Source: Flavobacterium chilense (lineage in GTDB: Bacteria; Bacteroidota; Bacteroidia; Flavobacteriales; Flavobacteriaceae). From it: a stretch of DNA of 64,000 nucleotides. Below the pieces are notes generated by a model. The model worked only from the letters and a program-made list of their open reading frames with translations, was not told the DNA's origin and made no database searches. Location of the stretch: contig NZ_LSYT01000009.1 of NCBI RefSeq assembly GCF_001602525.1, positions 62,001 through 126,000 on the forward strand, written 5' to 3'. Within the stretch, counting starts at the first letter, position 1; each line of letters starts with the position of its first letter. A program made the position numbers and the translations under genes. Shown here piece by piece: positions 36,064-45,270 of the stretch.

Positions 36064-37206
36064 ATGTATTCGATATTCAATGCGATAATTTGCGGTGCAG
36101 CATTTTTACTGACATTTATAATTTTTGTAAACCAAAATAAGGTTAATATAAAAGCCAATCGCTGGTTTGGATGTTTTATATTTTGCATTTTTTTGATCTT
36201 ACTCGAAAATGTTATTATAGACAGCAAAATATTAAGCGAAACTGATATTTTGAATGAATTAATAAACATCTCCAGTTTTATTGTTGCTCCGGTATTTTAT
36301 TTAAGTGTCTGCTATTATATTGAGCCTGTTCGAAAATGGAAAGCAATTGATTACCTGCATTTTAGTTTTGCTTTCTTAGTCTTTATTCTTCTTGTTATGT
36401 CCTGGGCAATAGATGATAACACTAAACCTGAAGATATAAGTCCTGAAATTGTACAAAAGACGATAGCAATATTTAATTTTATTTTCAGCTTATACGTTTT
36501 TATTTATTGTTTTCTGGCTTATAAAAAGATTATTAAGCATGAGAAAACAATTCGTCTTTTAAATTCTACTTCTGAAAATCTGGATTTAAAATGGCTAAAA
36601 AATATTATTGTCGGTGTTATTTTTATCACGATTTTTTGGATTTTTGATATTGTATTTCAAATATCCGAAGGAAACAAAACTTTTGATATTCTGACCAGTT
36701 TAATTTACTTTTTAAGTATTCTCTATATTACGTATTATTGGCAAAAACAAAAAGAAATTTTTCCTTATAGTTTAAAAGAGAAAGAAGAAATAGAAACTAT
36801 TATTGTTGAAACCACTTTGCCGAAAGGAAAGCGAAAAGAATTGCTTACAGATGAGGAGTTACAGGAACAAAAAAGCAATTTATTGCAATTAATGGAAATC
36901 GAAAAACCTTTTTTAGACTTTGATTTAAGTTTGGTAAAACTGGCAGCTTCGATGAAAATTTCTACCCATATACTTTCGTATGTAATCAACAATGGATTTG
37001 ATGAAAATTTTTATCAGTTTATAAATCGATACCGTATTGAAGAAGCCAAAAAACTAATGGCTGATCTTGAAACGAATCGATTAAGTTTATTGGGAATTGG
37101 ATTTTCTGTAGGCTTTAATTCAAAAACGGTTTTTAATACTACATTTAAAAAAGTGACCGGACAAACTCCGTCAGAATATAAGAAACAAATAGGTTCTACT
37201 TTATAA
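36064..37206 (+). CDS. AraC-family regulator with N-terminal membrane domain
   Basis: 380 residues. The first 230 residues contain about seven transmembrane helices. After a charged linker (about 235-275) the C-terminal 105 residues form an AraC DNA-binding domain: ISTHILSYVINNGFDENFYQ, RYRIEEAKKLM, GIGFSVGFNSKTVFNTTFKK and TGQTPSEYKK. Membrane-anchored AraC regulators sense a signal at the envelope. It probably controls the run of genes it lies in. Confidence 0.88.
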   Translation: MYSIFNAIICGAAFLLTFIIFVNQNKVNIKANRWFGCFIFCIFLILLENVIIDSKILSETDILNELINISSFIVAPVFYLSVCYYIEPVRKWKAIDYLHFSFAFLVFILLVMSWAIDDNTKPEDISPEIVQKTIAIFNFIFSLYVFIYCFLAYKKIIKHEKTIRLLNSTSENLDLKWLKNIIVGVIFITIFWIFDIVFQISEGNKTFDILTSLIYFLSILYITYYWQKQKEIFPYSLKEKEEIETIIVETTLPKGKRKELLTDEELQEQKSNLLQLMEIEKPFLDFDLSLVKLAASMKISTHILSYVINNGFDENFYQFINRYRIEEAKKLMADLETNRLSLLGIGFSVGFNSKTVFNTTFKKVTGQTPSEYKKQIGSTL

Positions 37207-37267
37207 ATCCGAACGACCAGCCTTTGTTTTTAAGGGATTTTTGCTGAAAATTTTAATCTTATAAGAA

Positions 37268-38104
37268 ATGAAATCAGCAAAAAACATTATTGCAAAAATT
37301 GGTCTAAGCTTATTCTTTACATTCGTTTCCTGCGATAAAGACAGTGATAAGAATACTGAAACTTTAAAAGAAACAAAAGTAGATGTTGGAACTCATAAAT
37401 TGGCAGCCTATTCTATTATTCACAACTCAAAATATTTGGTAGTTTTTGAATCCGGACTCGGAGACGGACATGCTGTTTGGGACGAAAAAAAAATACCAAT
37501 AAAACTAAACGCCAAGTTAGATGTCCTGACATATGACAGAGCCGGTTACGGAAATTCTGAAAAAGATTCAAAACCAAGAAACATAAATCAATTAAGAAGT
37601 GAACTGGAAACTGTGATTAATAATTTTTCAAACGGAAGAAAAGTTATTCTTATCGGACATTCGCTTGGCGGAATGATTATTAGAGATTATGCCGTTAAAA
37701 ATCCTTCTAAAGTTGCCGGATTATTATTTATAGATCCATCGCACGAATACTATAATCAACTTTCACAAGATGAGGAGGATATGCTTTATAATGCTTGTAA
37801 GACCAATTATGGAGCAGATTCTGGTGCAGCACGCGAAGCCAGAGAATTAATAGAAGATTCTCAGTATATGGCAACACTTCCGCATTTGCCAAATATTCCT
37901 GTAATTGTAATTTCGAGCTTAAAAGTCGATGCATCTACTTCTGAATCAGACAAACAAAAATGGTTTAAAGCACATGAATTGTTAAAAGACGGAGTTACTG
38001 ATTTTACACACATTACAACAACAAAATCGGGGCATTATATTATGAATGATGAACCTGATCTGGTAATTGGTAATTTTAATTTACTACTATCTAAATTGCC
38101 ATAA
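37268..38104 (+). CDS. Alpha/beta hydrolase lipoprotein
   Basis: 278 residues. Lipobox FVSC (Cys22). The hydrolase core has YLVVFESGLGDGHAVWDE, TYDRAGYGNSEK, the nucleophile elbow VILIGHSLGGMIIRDYA, FIDPSHEYY and the catalytic His in SGHYIMNDEPDLV. Anchored at an outer face; substrate unknown. Last gene of the DUF6326-DUF4386-AraC run and ends at a convergent hairpin. Confidence 0.87.
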   Translation: MKSAKNIIAKIGLSLFFTFVSCDKDSDKNTETLKETKVDVGTHKLAAYSIIHNSKYLVVFESGLGDGHAVWDEKKIPIKLNAKLDVLTYDRAGYGNSEKDSKPRNINQLRSELETVINNFSNGRKVILIGHSLGGMIIRDYAVKNPSKVAGLLFIDPSHEYYNQLSQDEEDMLYNACKTNYGADSGAAREARELIEDSQYMATLPHLPNIPVIVISSLKVDASTSESDKQKWFKAHELLKDGVTDFTHITTTKSGHYIMNDEPDLVIGNFNLLLSKLP

Positions 38105-38116
38105 CCCAAAAGCATT

Positions 38117-38170
38117 CTATGTGTTTTCACGGGATTTGGCTGTTTGGTTAAAACTCGTGAAAACACATAG
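38117..38170. terminator. Bidirectional hairpin between convergent genes
   Basis: CTATGTGTTTTCACG (38117-38131) pairs exactly with CGTGAAAACACATAG (38156-38170); the 24-nt loop is larger than usual, so a dispersed palindromic repeat is an alternative. Confidence 0.75.
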
Positions 38171-38197
38171 TAATTATTTTATTTATACGATTTCAGT

Positions 38198-39163
38198 TTA
38201 TTGATGAATATGCGAATTCAATAAAAAACTTAAATCAAAACGATGAATCTGCTGCGGAACATTTATAACGGGTTTTCGAACCAGTGCTTCGTTGCTCAGA
38301 TAATAATGTAAACCGTCAAAAGTGGCGATTCCTTCTATTTGATGAAAAGGAAGCTTAATGTTTATTCTTCGTTTGTTTCCCGATAAAAAATCAGCATTTT
38401 GGTAATCATATAAAAGATACAAAAAAGGTTTCCCTATTTTAGAATAACCGCATAAAACGATTCGTTTTTTAGATTCGACATAAGTTGCTCCTGTAACCAG
38501 ACCTTTTACATCAAGTGTGTTTTTCAATTGTGCAACATGATTTCCGGCCAGATTAGGCAAAACATAAATACTCGTTTTAGATGATTTCCATTGTTTGGTA
38601 AACAAATAAATACTGTCTTTTAAAACTATAAAAGCTTCGCAATCAAAGTTAGTGCTGTTTGGTTTTTGAGCAGAAAAATCAGTTTGATCTGCATAGCGAA
38701 AAGAAATTGTTTCGATAACAGGTTTTCCTTCCAAAAATGACTTTTTTTCGATTTTTAGAATATTCAGATTCGTTCGGTTTCCGCTGTAATTATTCCCAAA
38801 ATCACCAATATATAAATGAGTGTTGTCTTGCGAGATTTCTTCCCAATCATGATTGACAGCCTGATCTAAAATGATTTTTTTTCGAATTTTTCCCAATGAA
38901 TCCAATCCGTAAATTGTTTGGTCATGGTCATCATTGTGTGTCCATAACAAATTATCAAACGCAATTAATCCTGAAGTTTCTTTGATAGAATCACTTAGTT
39001 TGACAGAATATTCAGTTTTTAATTTTACATTTTTATAAAAACAGCTTCCGTTGTTTACCGTAGCATTTGGATTATAATTTTTAGAAAGCGGATCTGTACA
39101 TTCTGTAACCTGGGCATTAGCAGAAAATACAATCAGGCAAAAGAATAAAGTGTTTTTAATCAT
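38198..39163 (-). CDS. Secreted beta-propeller-like protein with N-terminal Cys module
   Basis: 321 residues from the ATG at 39163 (a TTG three codons earlier is less likely). A signal peptide ends at ANA-Q. The module CTDPLSKNYNPNATVNNGSC is a short disulfide-linked repeat found in many secreted Bacteroidota proteins. The rest has repeated strands of the type LIAFDNLLWTHNDDHDQTIYG and LYIGDFGNNYSGN, suggesting a beta-propeller. No T9SS sorting tail. Possible outer-surface or periplasmic binding protein; function unknown. Confidence 0.7.
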   Translation of the reverse strand: MIKNTLFFCLIVFSANAQVTECTDPLSKNYNPNATVNNGSCFYKNVKLKTEYSVKLSDSIKETSGLIAFDNLLWTHNDDHDQTIYGLDSLGKIRKKIILDQAVNHDWEEISQDNTHLYIGDFGNNYSGNRTNLNILKIEKKSFLEGKPVIETISFRYADQTDFSAQKPNSTNFDCEAFIVLKDSIYLFTKQWKSSKTSIYVLPNLAGNHVAQLKNTLDVKGLVTGATYVESKKRIVLCGYSKIGKPFLYLLYDYQNADFLSGNKRRINIKLPFHQIEGIATFDGLHYYLSNEALVRKPVINVPQQIHRFDLSFLLNSHIHQ

Positions 39164-39309
39164 GGTCTGCAATATTAAATTTGCATAATATAAAAGTAAA
39201 CTTTTAAAGAATAGATTCTAAATAGTATTGGAAAATATAATTAAAATACTACTTTGCAGTGCTAATTTAAAAGTTAGATTTTATTTTTAAGATTAAGCAT
39301 AACCCCAAT

Positions 39310-40728
39310 ATGAAAATTTTACAAAGACTATCACATTACCGTTTTTCGCGCTATTTTAAACTTTTATTTGTTCTGGTAGATGTGTTGTTGTTAAATCTGG
39401 CAACAATCTTATCTGCACAAGTAGTATTTGGAAACTTAGATATGCTCTTGTCAAAAGAGGAAAAAACAGTTTCGTTATTAGCAATTATAATCTGGATAGT
39501 GTTATTGCTTCAAAATGATTCTAACCGAAGTATCAGGGTAGAACCTATCGAATCCATATTGGTCAGAACCATTCGAAAATTAGTAATTCATGCTGCTGTA
39601 ATTTCAGTATTTGTGGTGTATTTAAAATATACTGATATTTCCAGGCTTCGGTTGCTTTCATTCTATTTGATTTTCTTTGGCTTATTAATGATTACCCGCT
39701 ATTTGTCGATGAAACTTTTAAAATATATAAGAGCCGAAGGCTATAATTTTAAAACGTTTATTATTGTAGGAGCAAATCAATCCGGAGAAAAAATACGTAA
39801 AATACTCGCCAAAGATTTGACTTTTGGCTATAAATTTCTAGGCTTTTTTGATGAAAAAACAGATGCTTCTATTGTTAATCCTGATTCGGTTTTAGGAGGT
39901 TTTGGATCTATCCGAAAGTTTATTACCGAAAAAAAGGTAGATGAAATGTATGTAGCACTTCATATCGATAATATTGAGATTATTAATGAGCTTACGCTAA
40001 TTTGTGAGCAAAACATGATACGCATTAAGTTTATTCCGGATTTTCAGTTGTACACCAAATCAAGTAAGGTCGAAGTGAATTTTTATGAAAATACCCCGGT
40101 ACTAATGTTTCGTCCGGAACCTTTGGAATTTGCCGTAAACAGACTTGCGAAAAAGATGTTTGATATTTGCTTCTCCGGTTTAGTTATTTTGTTAATATTT
40201 CCGTGGTTGTTTCCCATTATAATGCTGATTATTAAATTAGAATCTTCCGGACCAGTTTTTTTCAGACAGGAAAGAGCCGGTCGCGATAAAAGATCATTTA
40301 CTTGCCTAAAATTTAGAAGTATGTATATAAATGATCTGGCCAATCATAAAATTACAGAAAGAGGTGATAGCCGTATTACGAAGTTTGGCGCCTTTATTCG
40401 CAAAACAAGTATAGATGAGTTGCCGCAGTTTATAAATGTTTTTTGGGGAGATATGTCTATTGTAGGGCCAAGGCCGCATATGGTAAATGTTGTTAAAGAA
40501 TACAGCGATTTGATTGATAATTATTTAGTACGTCAATATGCAAAACCCGGAATTACAGGCTGGGCACAAGTAAATGGTTTCCGTGGAGAAACAAAAGAAC
40601 TCATTGACATGGAAAACCGTGTAGAATATGACATTTGGTATATCGAAAACTGGAGTTTACTTTTAGATATAAAAATTATTATAAGAACAGTCATCAATAT
40701 TTTCAAAGGCGAAGAAAATGCGTATTAA
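39310..40728 (+). CDS. Undecaprenyl-phosphate sugar phosphotransferase (polysaccharide priming enzyme)
   Basis: 472 residues of the polyprenyl glycosylphosphotransferase type. Four N-terminal helices, a Rossmann-like middle domain (IIVGANQSGEKIRKIL, about 150-260), another helix, and a catalytic C-terminal domain: RQERAGRDKRSFTCLKFRSM, DELPQFINVFWGDMSIVGPR and KPGITGWAQVNGFRGET. It loads the first sugar phosphate onto the lipid carrier for capsule or exopolysaccharide synthesis. No other polysaccharide cluster gene lies on its strand here; a CpsB-type phosphatase converges from the other strand. Confidence 0.92.
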   Translation: MKILQRLSHYRFSRYFKLLFVLVDVLLLNLATILSAQVVFGNLDMLLSKEEKTVSLLAIIIWIVLLLQNDSNRSIRVEPIESILVRTIRKLVIHAAVISVFVVYLKYTDISRLRLLSFYLIFFGLLMITRYLSMKLLKYIRAEGYNFKTFIIVGANQSGEKIRKILAKDLTFGYKFLGFFDEKTDASIVNPDSVLGGFGSIRKFITEKKVDEMYVALHIDNIEIINELTLICEQNMIRIKFIPDFQLYTKSSKVEVNFYENTPVLMFRPEPLEFAVNRLAKKMFDICFSGLVILLIFPWLFPIIMLIIKLESSGPVFFRQERAGRDKRSFTCLKFRSMYINDLANHKITERGDSRITKFGAFIRKTSIDELPQFINVFWGDMSIVGPRPHMVNVVKEYSDLIDNYLVRQYAKPGITGWAQVNGFRGETKELIDMENRVEYDIWYIENWSLLLDIKIIIRTVINIFKGEENAY

Positions 40729-40737
40729 GCAAATCGA

Positions 40738-41475
40738 TTAGAATTTAAAAAACTGATTGTTTGCAATAACTTCCTTTAGATTAGCAACACTGCCTGTTTT
40801 TATCTTTTGGTCAAAAGCTTTAATATGATTGCTGTGATGAACATCTGTTCCTGTAAAGTCATACATTCCTTTTTTTAGAAGTTCATCTGCTATCTTAGCG
40901 ATTTTTTCGCCATAATAACCCACAATAGCTAATAAGTTAAGCTGAAATAAACAGCCCGCTTTTTTTAGTTTTTCATATTCGTCAAAATCTTTGTGATAAT
41001 ATAGATAACGCTCCGGATGCGCCAAAACCGGAATGTATCCTGCTACTTGTAATTCAAACAAAGTTTTATATAAATACAGCGGAGGGTTTTGATATGATAT
41101 TTCGACTAAAACATAGTTGTCTTTTAATGTCAGAAGTTTTTCATTTTTAAAATGATTTTCAAACCAGTCATCAATAAAGTATTCGGCAGCAGCCTGAAAA
41201 GGGATCTTTATATGATGTTCTTCCAGTAAAATTTTAGTATCGGAATGTTTGGCAATAATCGTTTCGGCTGAATTATTCCAGACATAATGGTTAATATGTG
41301 GAGTTGTAATAAATTGGGAAATGCCAAAATCCTGAAAAGCCTTTCCGAGTCTGATACTACTATTGCCATTTTTTGCCCCATCATCTATTCCGGGTAACAG
41401 ATGCGAATGAATGTCGATATAATTCTCTGAAATTAGATCTTTTAAAACCGGTTTTGATTGTAAAAATGATAACAT
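40738..41475 (-). CDS. CpsB/CapC-type PHP phosphotyrosine phosphatase
   Basis: 245 residues. PHP-domain metal motifs DIHSHLLPGIDDG (HxH near 24-26), TTPHI, LVEISYQ, LAHPERYLYYHKD and GTDVHHSNH are all present, as in CpsB/Wzb-like manganese phosphatases that dephosphorylate the tyrosine kinase of capsule assembly. The gene ends 10 nt from the convergent priming transferase, strengthening a polysaccharide role. Confidence 0.9.
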   Translation of the reverse strand: MLSFLQSKPVLKDLISENYIDIHSHLLPGIDDGAKNGNSSIRLGKAFQDFGISQFITTPHINHYVWNNSAETIIAKHSDTKILLEEHHIKIPFQAAAEYFIDDWFENHFKNEKLLTLKDNYVLVEISYQNPPLYLYKTLFELQVAGYIPVLAHPERYLYYHKDFDEYEKLKKAGCLFQLNLLAIVGYYGEKIAKIADELLKKGMYDFTGTDVHHSNHIKAFDQKIKTGSVANLKEVIANNQFFKF

Positions 41476-41556
41476 GAGGGCAAAAGTAAAGAAATAGACA
41501 GCATTATTATCACAAATAAAATGTAATAAATGTAACCTGACATTTTAGAATTATAT

Positions 41557-41564
41557 TATATTTG
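41557..41564 (+). promoter_or_regulatory. Candidate -7 box of the acyltransferase-like gene
   Basis: TATATTTG, 23 nt before the ATG at 41588; fits TAnnTTTG. Confidence 0.4.
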
Positions 41565-41587
41565 AAATGCTGAAAACATAGAAATTT

Positions 41588-42781
41588 ATGAAAATTAAAG
41601 AGAACTTATACAATCAAAGAATTATTTCTATTGATGCTTTGCGGGGAATTACCATTTTTGTTATGATTTTTGTAAATGAACTTGCCAGTATCAAAGAGGT
41701 GCCACAATGGATGAGACATATGCCTGCTGATGCTGATGCAATGACCTTTGTAGATGTAGTTTTTCCTGCTTTTTTATTTATTGTCGGAATGTCAGTTCCG
41801 TTTGCCTTTAATGCCAGATTAATTAAAGGAGATAGTGCTAAAACCATCTGGACACATACTTTAAAAAGAGCTTTGGCTTTAATAATCATAGGTGTTTTTA
41901 TGGTCAATGCCGAATATGGTTATGACGCTTCAAAAATGATAATTCAACCTGTTTTCTGGGCACTTTTAGCATATGCAATGCCAATTCCGATCTGGAATAA
42001 ATATGCCAAAGATTTTCCGGTCTGGTTAAAATACACACTTCAATATGGCGGAATGTTAGTATTAGTCGCGCTGTATTTTTTATATGTTCAGGAAGATACC
42101 GGAGAAATTGGAATAACGCCAAAATGGTGGGGAATTCTGGGGCTGATTGGTTGGGCTTACCTCTTTACAGTAGTTTACTATTGGATTGTATGCGGAAGAT
42201 TAGCAGCCATGATTGTCTTTTTAGTAGTTTGTGTAGCAGCAAACGCAATCAATCTAACCGAAGGAGCTCCATTGCAGCATTTACCGTGGTTTAATTTTAT
42301 TGCCGGACATTTAACACACGCAGCATTAGTGTCTGCCGGAGTAGTAATTTCACTATTGTTTTTTGACCGAAAAGTAGCAGCTAAGATCAATTGGCCGGTA
42401 GTTGTTTTTGCAATACTGTTTTTTGTAGCAGGATATTTATTAAGACCGTATTACGGAATTTCTAAAATAAAAGGAACCCCATCCTGGACCATGTTTTCGG
42501 CAACAATCTGTACCGTATTATTCTACTTTTTGTATTGGTTAATGGAAGTGAAAAAAATAACCAAATGGAGTAATTTCTTTATGCCTGCAGCGGCAAATCC
42601 TTTACTAATTTACATTTTACCCGGTGTAATTTATTATTTCTGCAAGGCATTTCATATTCATATTATTCCCGGGTATTTCAGAGTTGGAGTTCCGGGAATT
42701 ATCTGGTCATTGATATTTTCGACAATTATGTTATTTGTCATGAAATTATGCAACAAGTATAAGATTCAGTTGCATTTGTAG
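41588..42781 (+). CDS. DUF5009/heparan-glucosaminide-acetyltransferase-like membrane protein, paralogue 1
   Basis: 397 residues, about ten helices. The N-terminus RIISIDALRGITIFVMIFVN and PAFLFIVGMSVPFAF is the mark of the NagX/DUF5009 acyltransferase-like family; eukaryotic HGSNAT acetylates glucosamine across a membrane. The acceptor here is unknown, likely a sugar. A second member is at 57669-58940 (shared pattern DxxRGxTIxxM and FPFFIFIMG-type loop). Stands alone, downstream of its own promoter-like box. Confidence 0.82.
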   Translation: MKIKENLYNQRIISIDALRGITIFVMIFVNELASIKEVPQWMRHMPADADAMTFVDVVFPAFLFIVGMSVPFAFNARLIKGDSAKTIWTHTLKRALALIIIGVFMVNAEYGYDASKMIIQPVFWALLAYAMPIPIWNKYAKDFPVWLKYTLQYGGMLVLVALYFLYVQEDTGEIGITPKWWGILGLIGWAYLFTVVYYWIVCGRLAAMIVFLVVCVAANAINLTEGAPLQHLPWFNFIAGHLTHAALVSAGVVISLLFFDRKVAAKINWPVVVFAILFFVAGYLLRPYYGISKIKGTPSWTMFSATICTVLFYFLYWLMEVKKITKWSNFFMPAAANPLLIYILPGVIYYFCKAFHIHIIPGYFRVGVPGIIWSLIFSTIMLFVMKLCNKYKIQLHL

Positions 42782-42822
42782 TGAGAATTTAACCACAAAA
42801 AGCACTAAGATCTACGCAAAGT

Positions 42823-42881
42823 CCGCAAAGTTTTTCAAGTTGGATTTTAATAAGTGCAATCCACAACAAAAAACTTTGCGG
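42823..42881. terminator. Hairpin of the CGCAAAG repeat type between convergent genes
   Basis: CCGCAAAGTTTTT (42823-42835) pairs with AAAAACTTTGCGG (42869-42881). Outside it TGAGAAT-TTAACC and GGTTAA-ATATTCTCA also pair. The inner repeats (ACGCAAAG, CCGCAAAG) resemble the octamer tracts elsewhere. Confidence 0.65.
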
Positions 42882-42914
42882 TTAAATATTCTCATTACAA
42901 CCTGAAACAAGTTT

Positions 42915-43316
42915 TTATCTCACACGTTTAAACGCAATCGGTCCGTTTCTTTTTTTATTGTCTGTAAAAGTTCCTTCCAGTTTATTGCCGTCTTCAGATA
43001 ATGTTAGAGTATGTGTTCCTGCAGTTGCCCAGCCTTCAATGGGTAAAGTCACCTTTACGGTATAAACAATGGTATTTCCAGTTCTTTTTCCAGAACCGCT
43101 TTCTACAAACTTTTGTCCTTTCCATTCCAGATAATGCGAGAAAATAACTTTTCCGTTTTGTTCCGATATAATAGCAACCGCATTTTGAACTCCGGGATTT
43201 ATATCTTCCCAAACCCCATTAATATCTGTTTTTGGCGTTGTAGATTTTTTTTGGCTGTAGCCGAAATTTGTAAATAATACAGTAACGAAAAGTAAAAACA
43301 AAAGTCTTGTGTTCAT
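42915..43316 (-). CDS. Small secreted hypothetical protein
   Basis: 133 residues. Signal peptide ending near GYSQ, a Lys/Thr linker, then a compact beta-rich domain beginning NGVWEDINPG and containing two repeated strand patterns (GKVIFSHYLEWKGQ, GTHTLTLSEDGNKLEGTF) as in lipocalin-like or DUF4488-type modules. Function unknown. It starts 4 nt from the stop of the next secreted gene upstream on the same strand, so the two form a unit. Confidence 0.68.
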   Translation of the reverse strand: MNTRLLFLLFVTVLFTNFGYSQKKSTTPKTDINGVWEDINPGVQNAVAIISEQNGKVIFSHYLEWKGQKFVESGSGKRTGNTIVYTVKVTLPIEGWATAGTHTLTLSEDGNKLEGTFTDNKKRNGPIAFKRVR

Positions 43317-43320
43317 ATTT

Positions 43321-43917
43321 TTATGATGGAATAATAACTGATTTTATTTCTAAAAAGGCTCCCGAAACAGGATTGTAATTCACAAAATTGAATTTGCAAA
43401 GATTATGAATGTTTAAAAGTTTACCATCTGGTAATCCGTCCTGTTTAAAATCAGACCACAGAATTTTAATCGTACTAAACTTTTTGGGCGAAGGGGCTAA
43501 ATCTACTCTTGGATGTGAACCTCCGTGTACACAACCATTTCCTTCTTCATTTCCTTCACGGGCTTGTAATTTTATTAAATGCGATGATTTATAAGTAATA
43601 CTTACGAATTTAGAACTATTCGATAAGTTTGTTGGTGCGCCATCATTCGAATTAGAATCAGTAATTAAAACATTCAGTTCAATTTCTCCAACAGGATTCT
43701 CTTTTGCGGTCACTTTAATAATTCCCTTTTCCTGACGAACCTGATTAATAGTTTCCTGATTCTCTATAGTCGGACCGGCAATATACCAGGTTGAGCTTTT
43801 GACCAGATTTTTGCCTGAATTTAAGCCTTTGTCAATCGGGGTAAAACCCAATAGAAAAATGCCAATCGTAAATAATAACAGTAAAAAAGAAGTTTGAATT
43901 AATGATTTATTCTTCAT
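43321..43917 (-). CDS. Exported hypothetical protein
   Basis: 198 residues with an N-terminal hydrophobic segment (about 8-27) and a mature part rich in beta strands. Two Cys (GCVHGG and NLCKF) could form a disulfide. No recognised family. It shares a unit with the downstream 133-residue secreted protein. Confidence 0.62.
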   Translation of the reverse strand: MKNKSLIQTSFLLLLFTIGIFLLGFTPIDKGLNSGKNLVKSSTWYIAGPTIENQETINQVRQEKGIIKVTAKENPVGEIELNVLITDSNSNDGAPTNLSNSSKFVSITYKSSHLIKLQAREGNEEGNGCVHGGSHPRVDLAPSPKKFSTIKILWSDFKQDGLPDGKLLNIHNLCKFNFVNYNPVSGAFLEIKSVIIPS

Positions 43918-44058
43918 GAAAATGAAATTTTATTCCAAATCAAAAATATACTTTTTTGTAATCAGTTATAAGTTTCATCATTTTATTATTTCTAAAACTA
44001 ACGTTCATTGTGAATTTATTTTAAATTTGTAAGATATTGTTCCTGAAAACTTTACGGT

Positions 44059-45240
44059 ATGAAAAGACTAAAATCTATAATTGTTTTGTTTTTCTTTTTT
44101 TTAGTGCCATTTTGTTATGCACAAAATGACTCAGTTGTAAATAAAGAAAAAGACATTTTAGATGTTTTGTATAAACTTTTTCATAAAAATGATTCCGTTA
44201 GATTAAATCCTGATAAAAAGATTGCTTTTTCCTTACTTCCCGTACCAATAGATGCCAATAAAAATGCAGGATTAGTGGTTTCTTTTTTAACAACCTTTTA
44301 TCTAGGAGACAGTAATACCACAAAAATGTCACAGGTTTCTTTTTCGCCTTATTTTAGTTTTACCAAACAATACGTTTTTCCTGTTCAAACCTATATTTAT
44401 ACAAAAGATAACAATTGGAATTTTATCGGAGATTATCGTTATATGATATATCCACAGCCTACTTATGGTTTAGGCGGACATAATACAGATCAAAAAATGT
44501 CAACGCTGGATTATCAGCAATGGCGTTTCTATCAATTTGCAACCCGTAGAGTAATTGGAGATTTTCGGCTGGGATTAGGATTGTTGTATGATAGTTATCA
44601 AAACATTTCGGAGGAATCATATATAGACGATGAAACTGATTATTCGAAATACATGAATGGGGATTTTTCAGATGAAAACTCTTTAGGAGTCGCGATTCAG
44701 GGATTATATGATTCCAGAAAAAATAATGTAAATCCCACTCAGGGCTTATATATAGAAGCAGATTACAGAATCAATACCAGTGGTGTAAATGGTGATAAAT
44801 GGAAGTCGATTTATTTTGATGCCCGAAAATACTTTTCCATTAGTAAATACAAACACAGAGTTTTGGCTTCCAGAGCATTTTATTGGTCTACTTTTGGCGG
44901 AAAACCTCATTATCTTGATTTACCAAGTATTGGCTGGGATCGCGAAGGCAGAACAGGACGCGGTTTTACCAGAAACAGATTTAGAAGCAATGCTTTAATT
45001 TATTTTGAAACGGAGTATCGCACTGATATTACCAAAAATGGTTTTATTGGCGCTGTTTTTTTTACCAATATTTCCTCGGTTTCCAAATTAGATACTTATG
45101 ATTTTAAGAAATGGAATCCCGCCATTGGAACCGGTTTGAGGATTAAGTGGAACAAGCAAAACAATAGCAATCTGGTCCTCGATTTTGGGCTTAGTAAAAA
45201 CGATTGGTCATTACGACTAGGTTTGGCCGAAAATTTCTAA
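44059..45240 (+). CDS. BamA/TamA-family outer-membrane beta-barrel protein (barrel only)
   Basis: 393 residues. Signal peptide ends at CYA-Q. The chain is mostly a C-terminal surface-antigen barrel: alternating strands, QGLYIEADYRI, LASRAFYWSTFGGKP, RGFTRNRFRSNALIYFETEYRT and a terminal GLAENF with the outer-membrane-insertion signal (final Phe). No POTRA repeats, so it is a short barrel-only member rather than BamA itself. May export or import a substrate or anchor a partner; unknown. The glycosyltransferase gene follows at 30 nt. Confidence 0.83.
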   Translation: MKRLKSIIVLFFFFLVPFCYAQNDSVVNKEKDILDVLYKLFHKNDSVRLNPDKKIAFSLLPVPIDANKNAGLVVSFLTTFYLGDSNTTKMSQVSFSPYFSFTKQYVFPVQTYIYTKDNNWNFIGDYRYMIYPQPTYGLGGHNTDQKMSTLDYQQWRFYQFATRRVIGDFRLGLGLLYDSYQNISEESYIDDETDYSKYMNGDFSDENSLGVAIQGLYDSRKNNVNPTQGLYIEADYRINTSGVNGDKWKSIYFDARKYFSISKYKHRVLASRAFYWSTFGGKPHYLDLPSIGWDREGRTGRGFTRNRFRSNALIYFETEYRTDITKNGFIGAVFFTNISSVSKLDTYDFKKWNPAIGTGLRIKWNKQNNSNLVLDFGLSKNDWSLRLGLAENF

Positions 45241-45270
45241 CTTTCCCAAAAATCTATTCCTTTATTTTTC

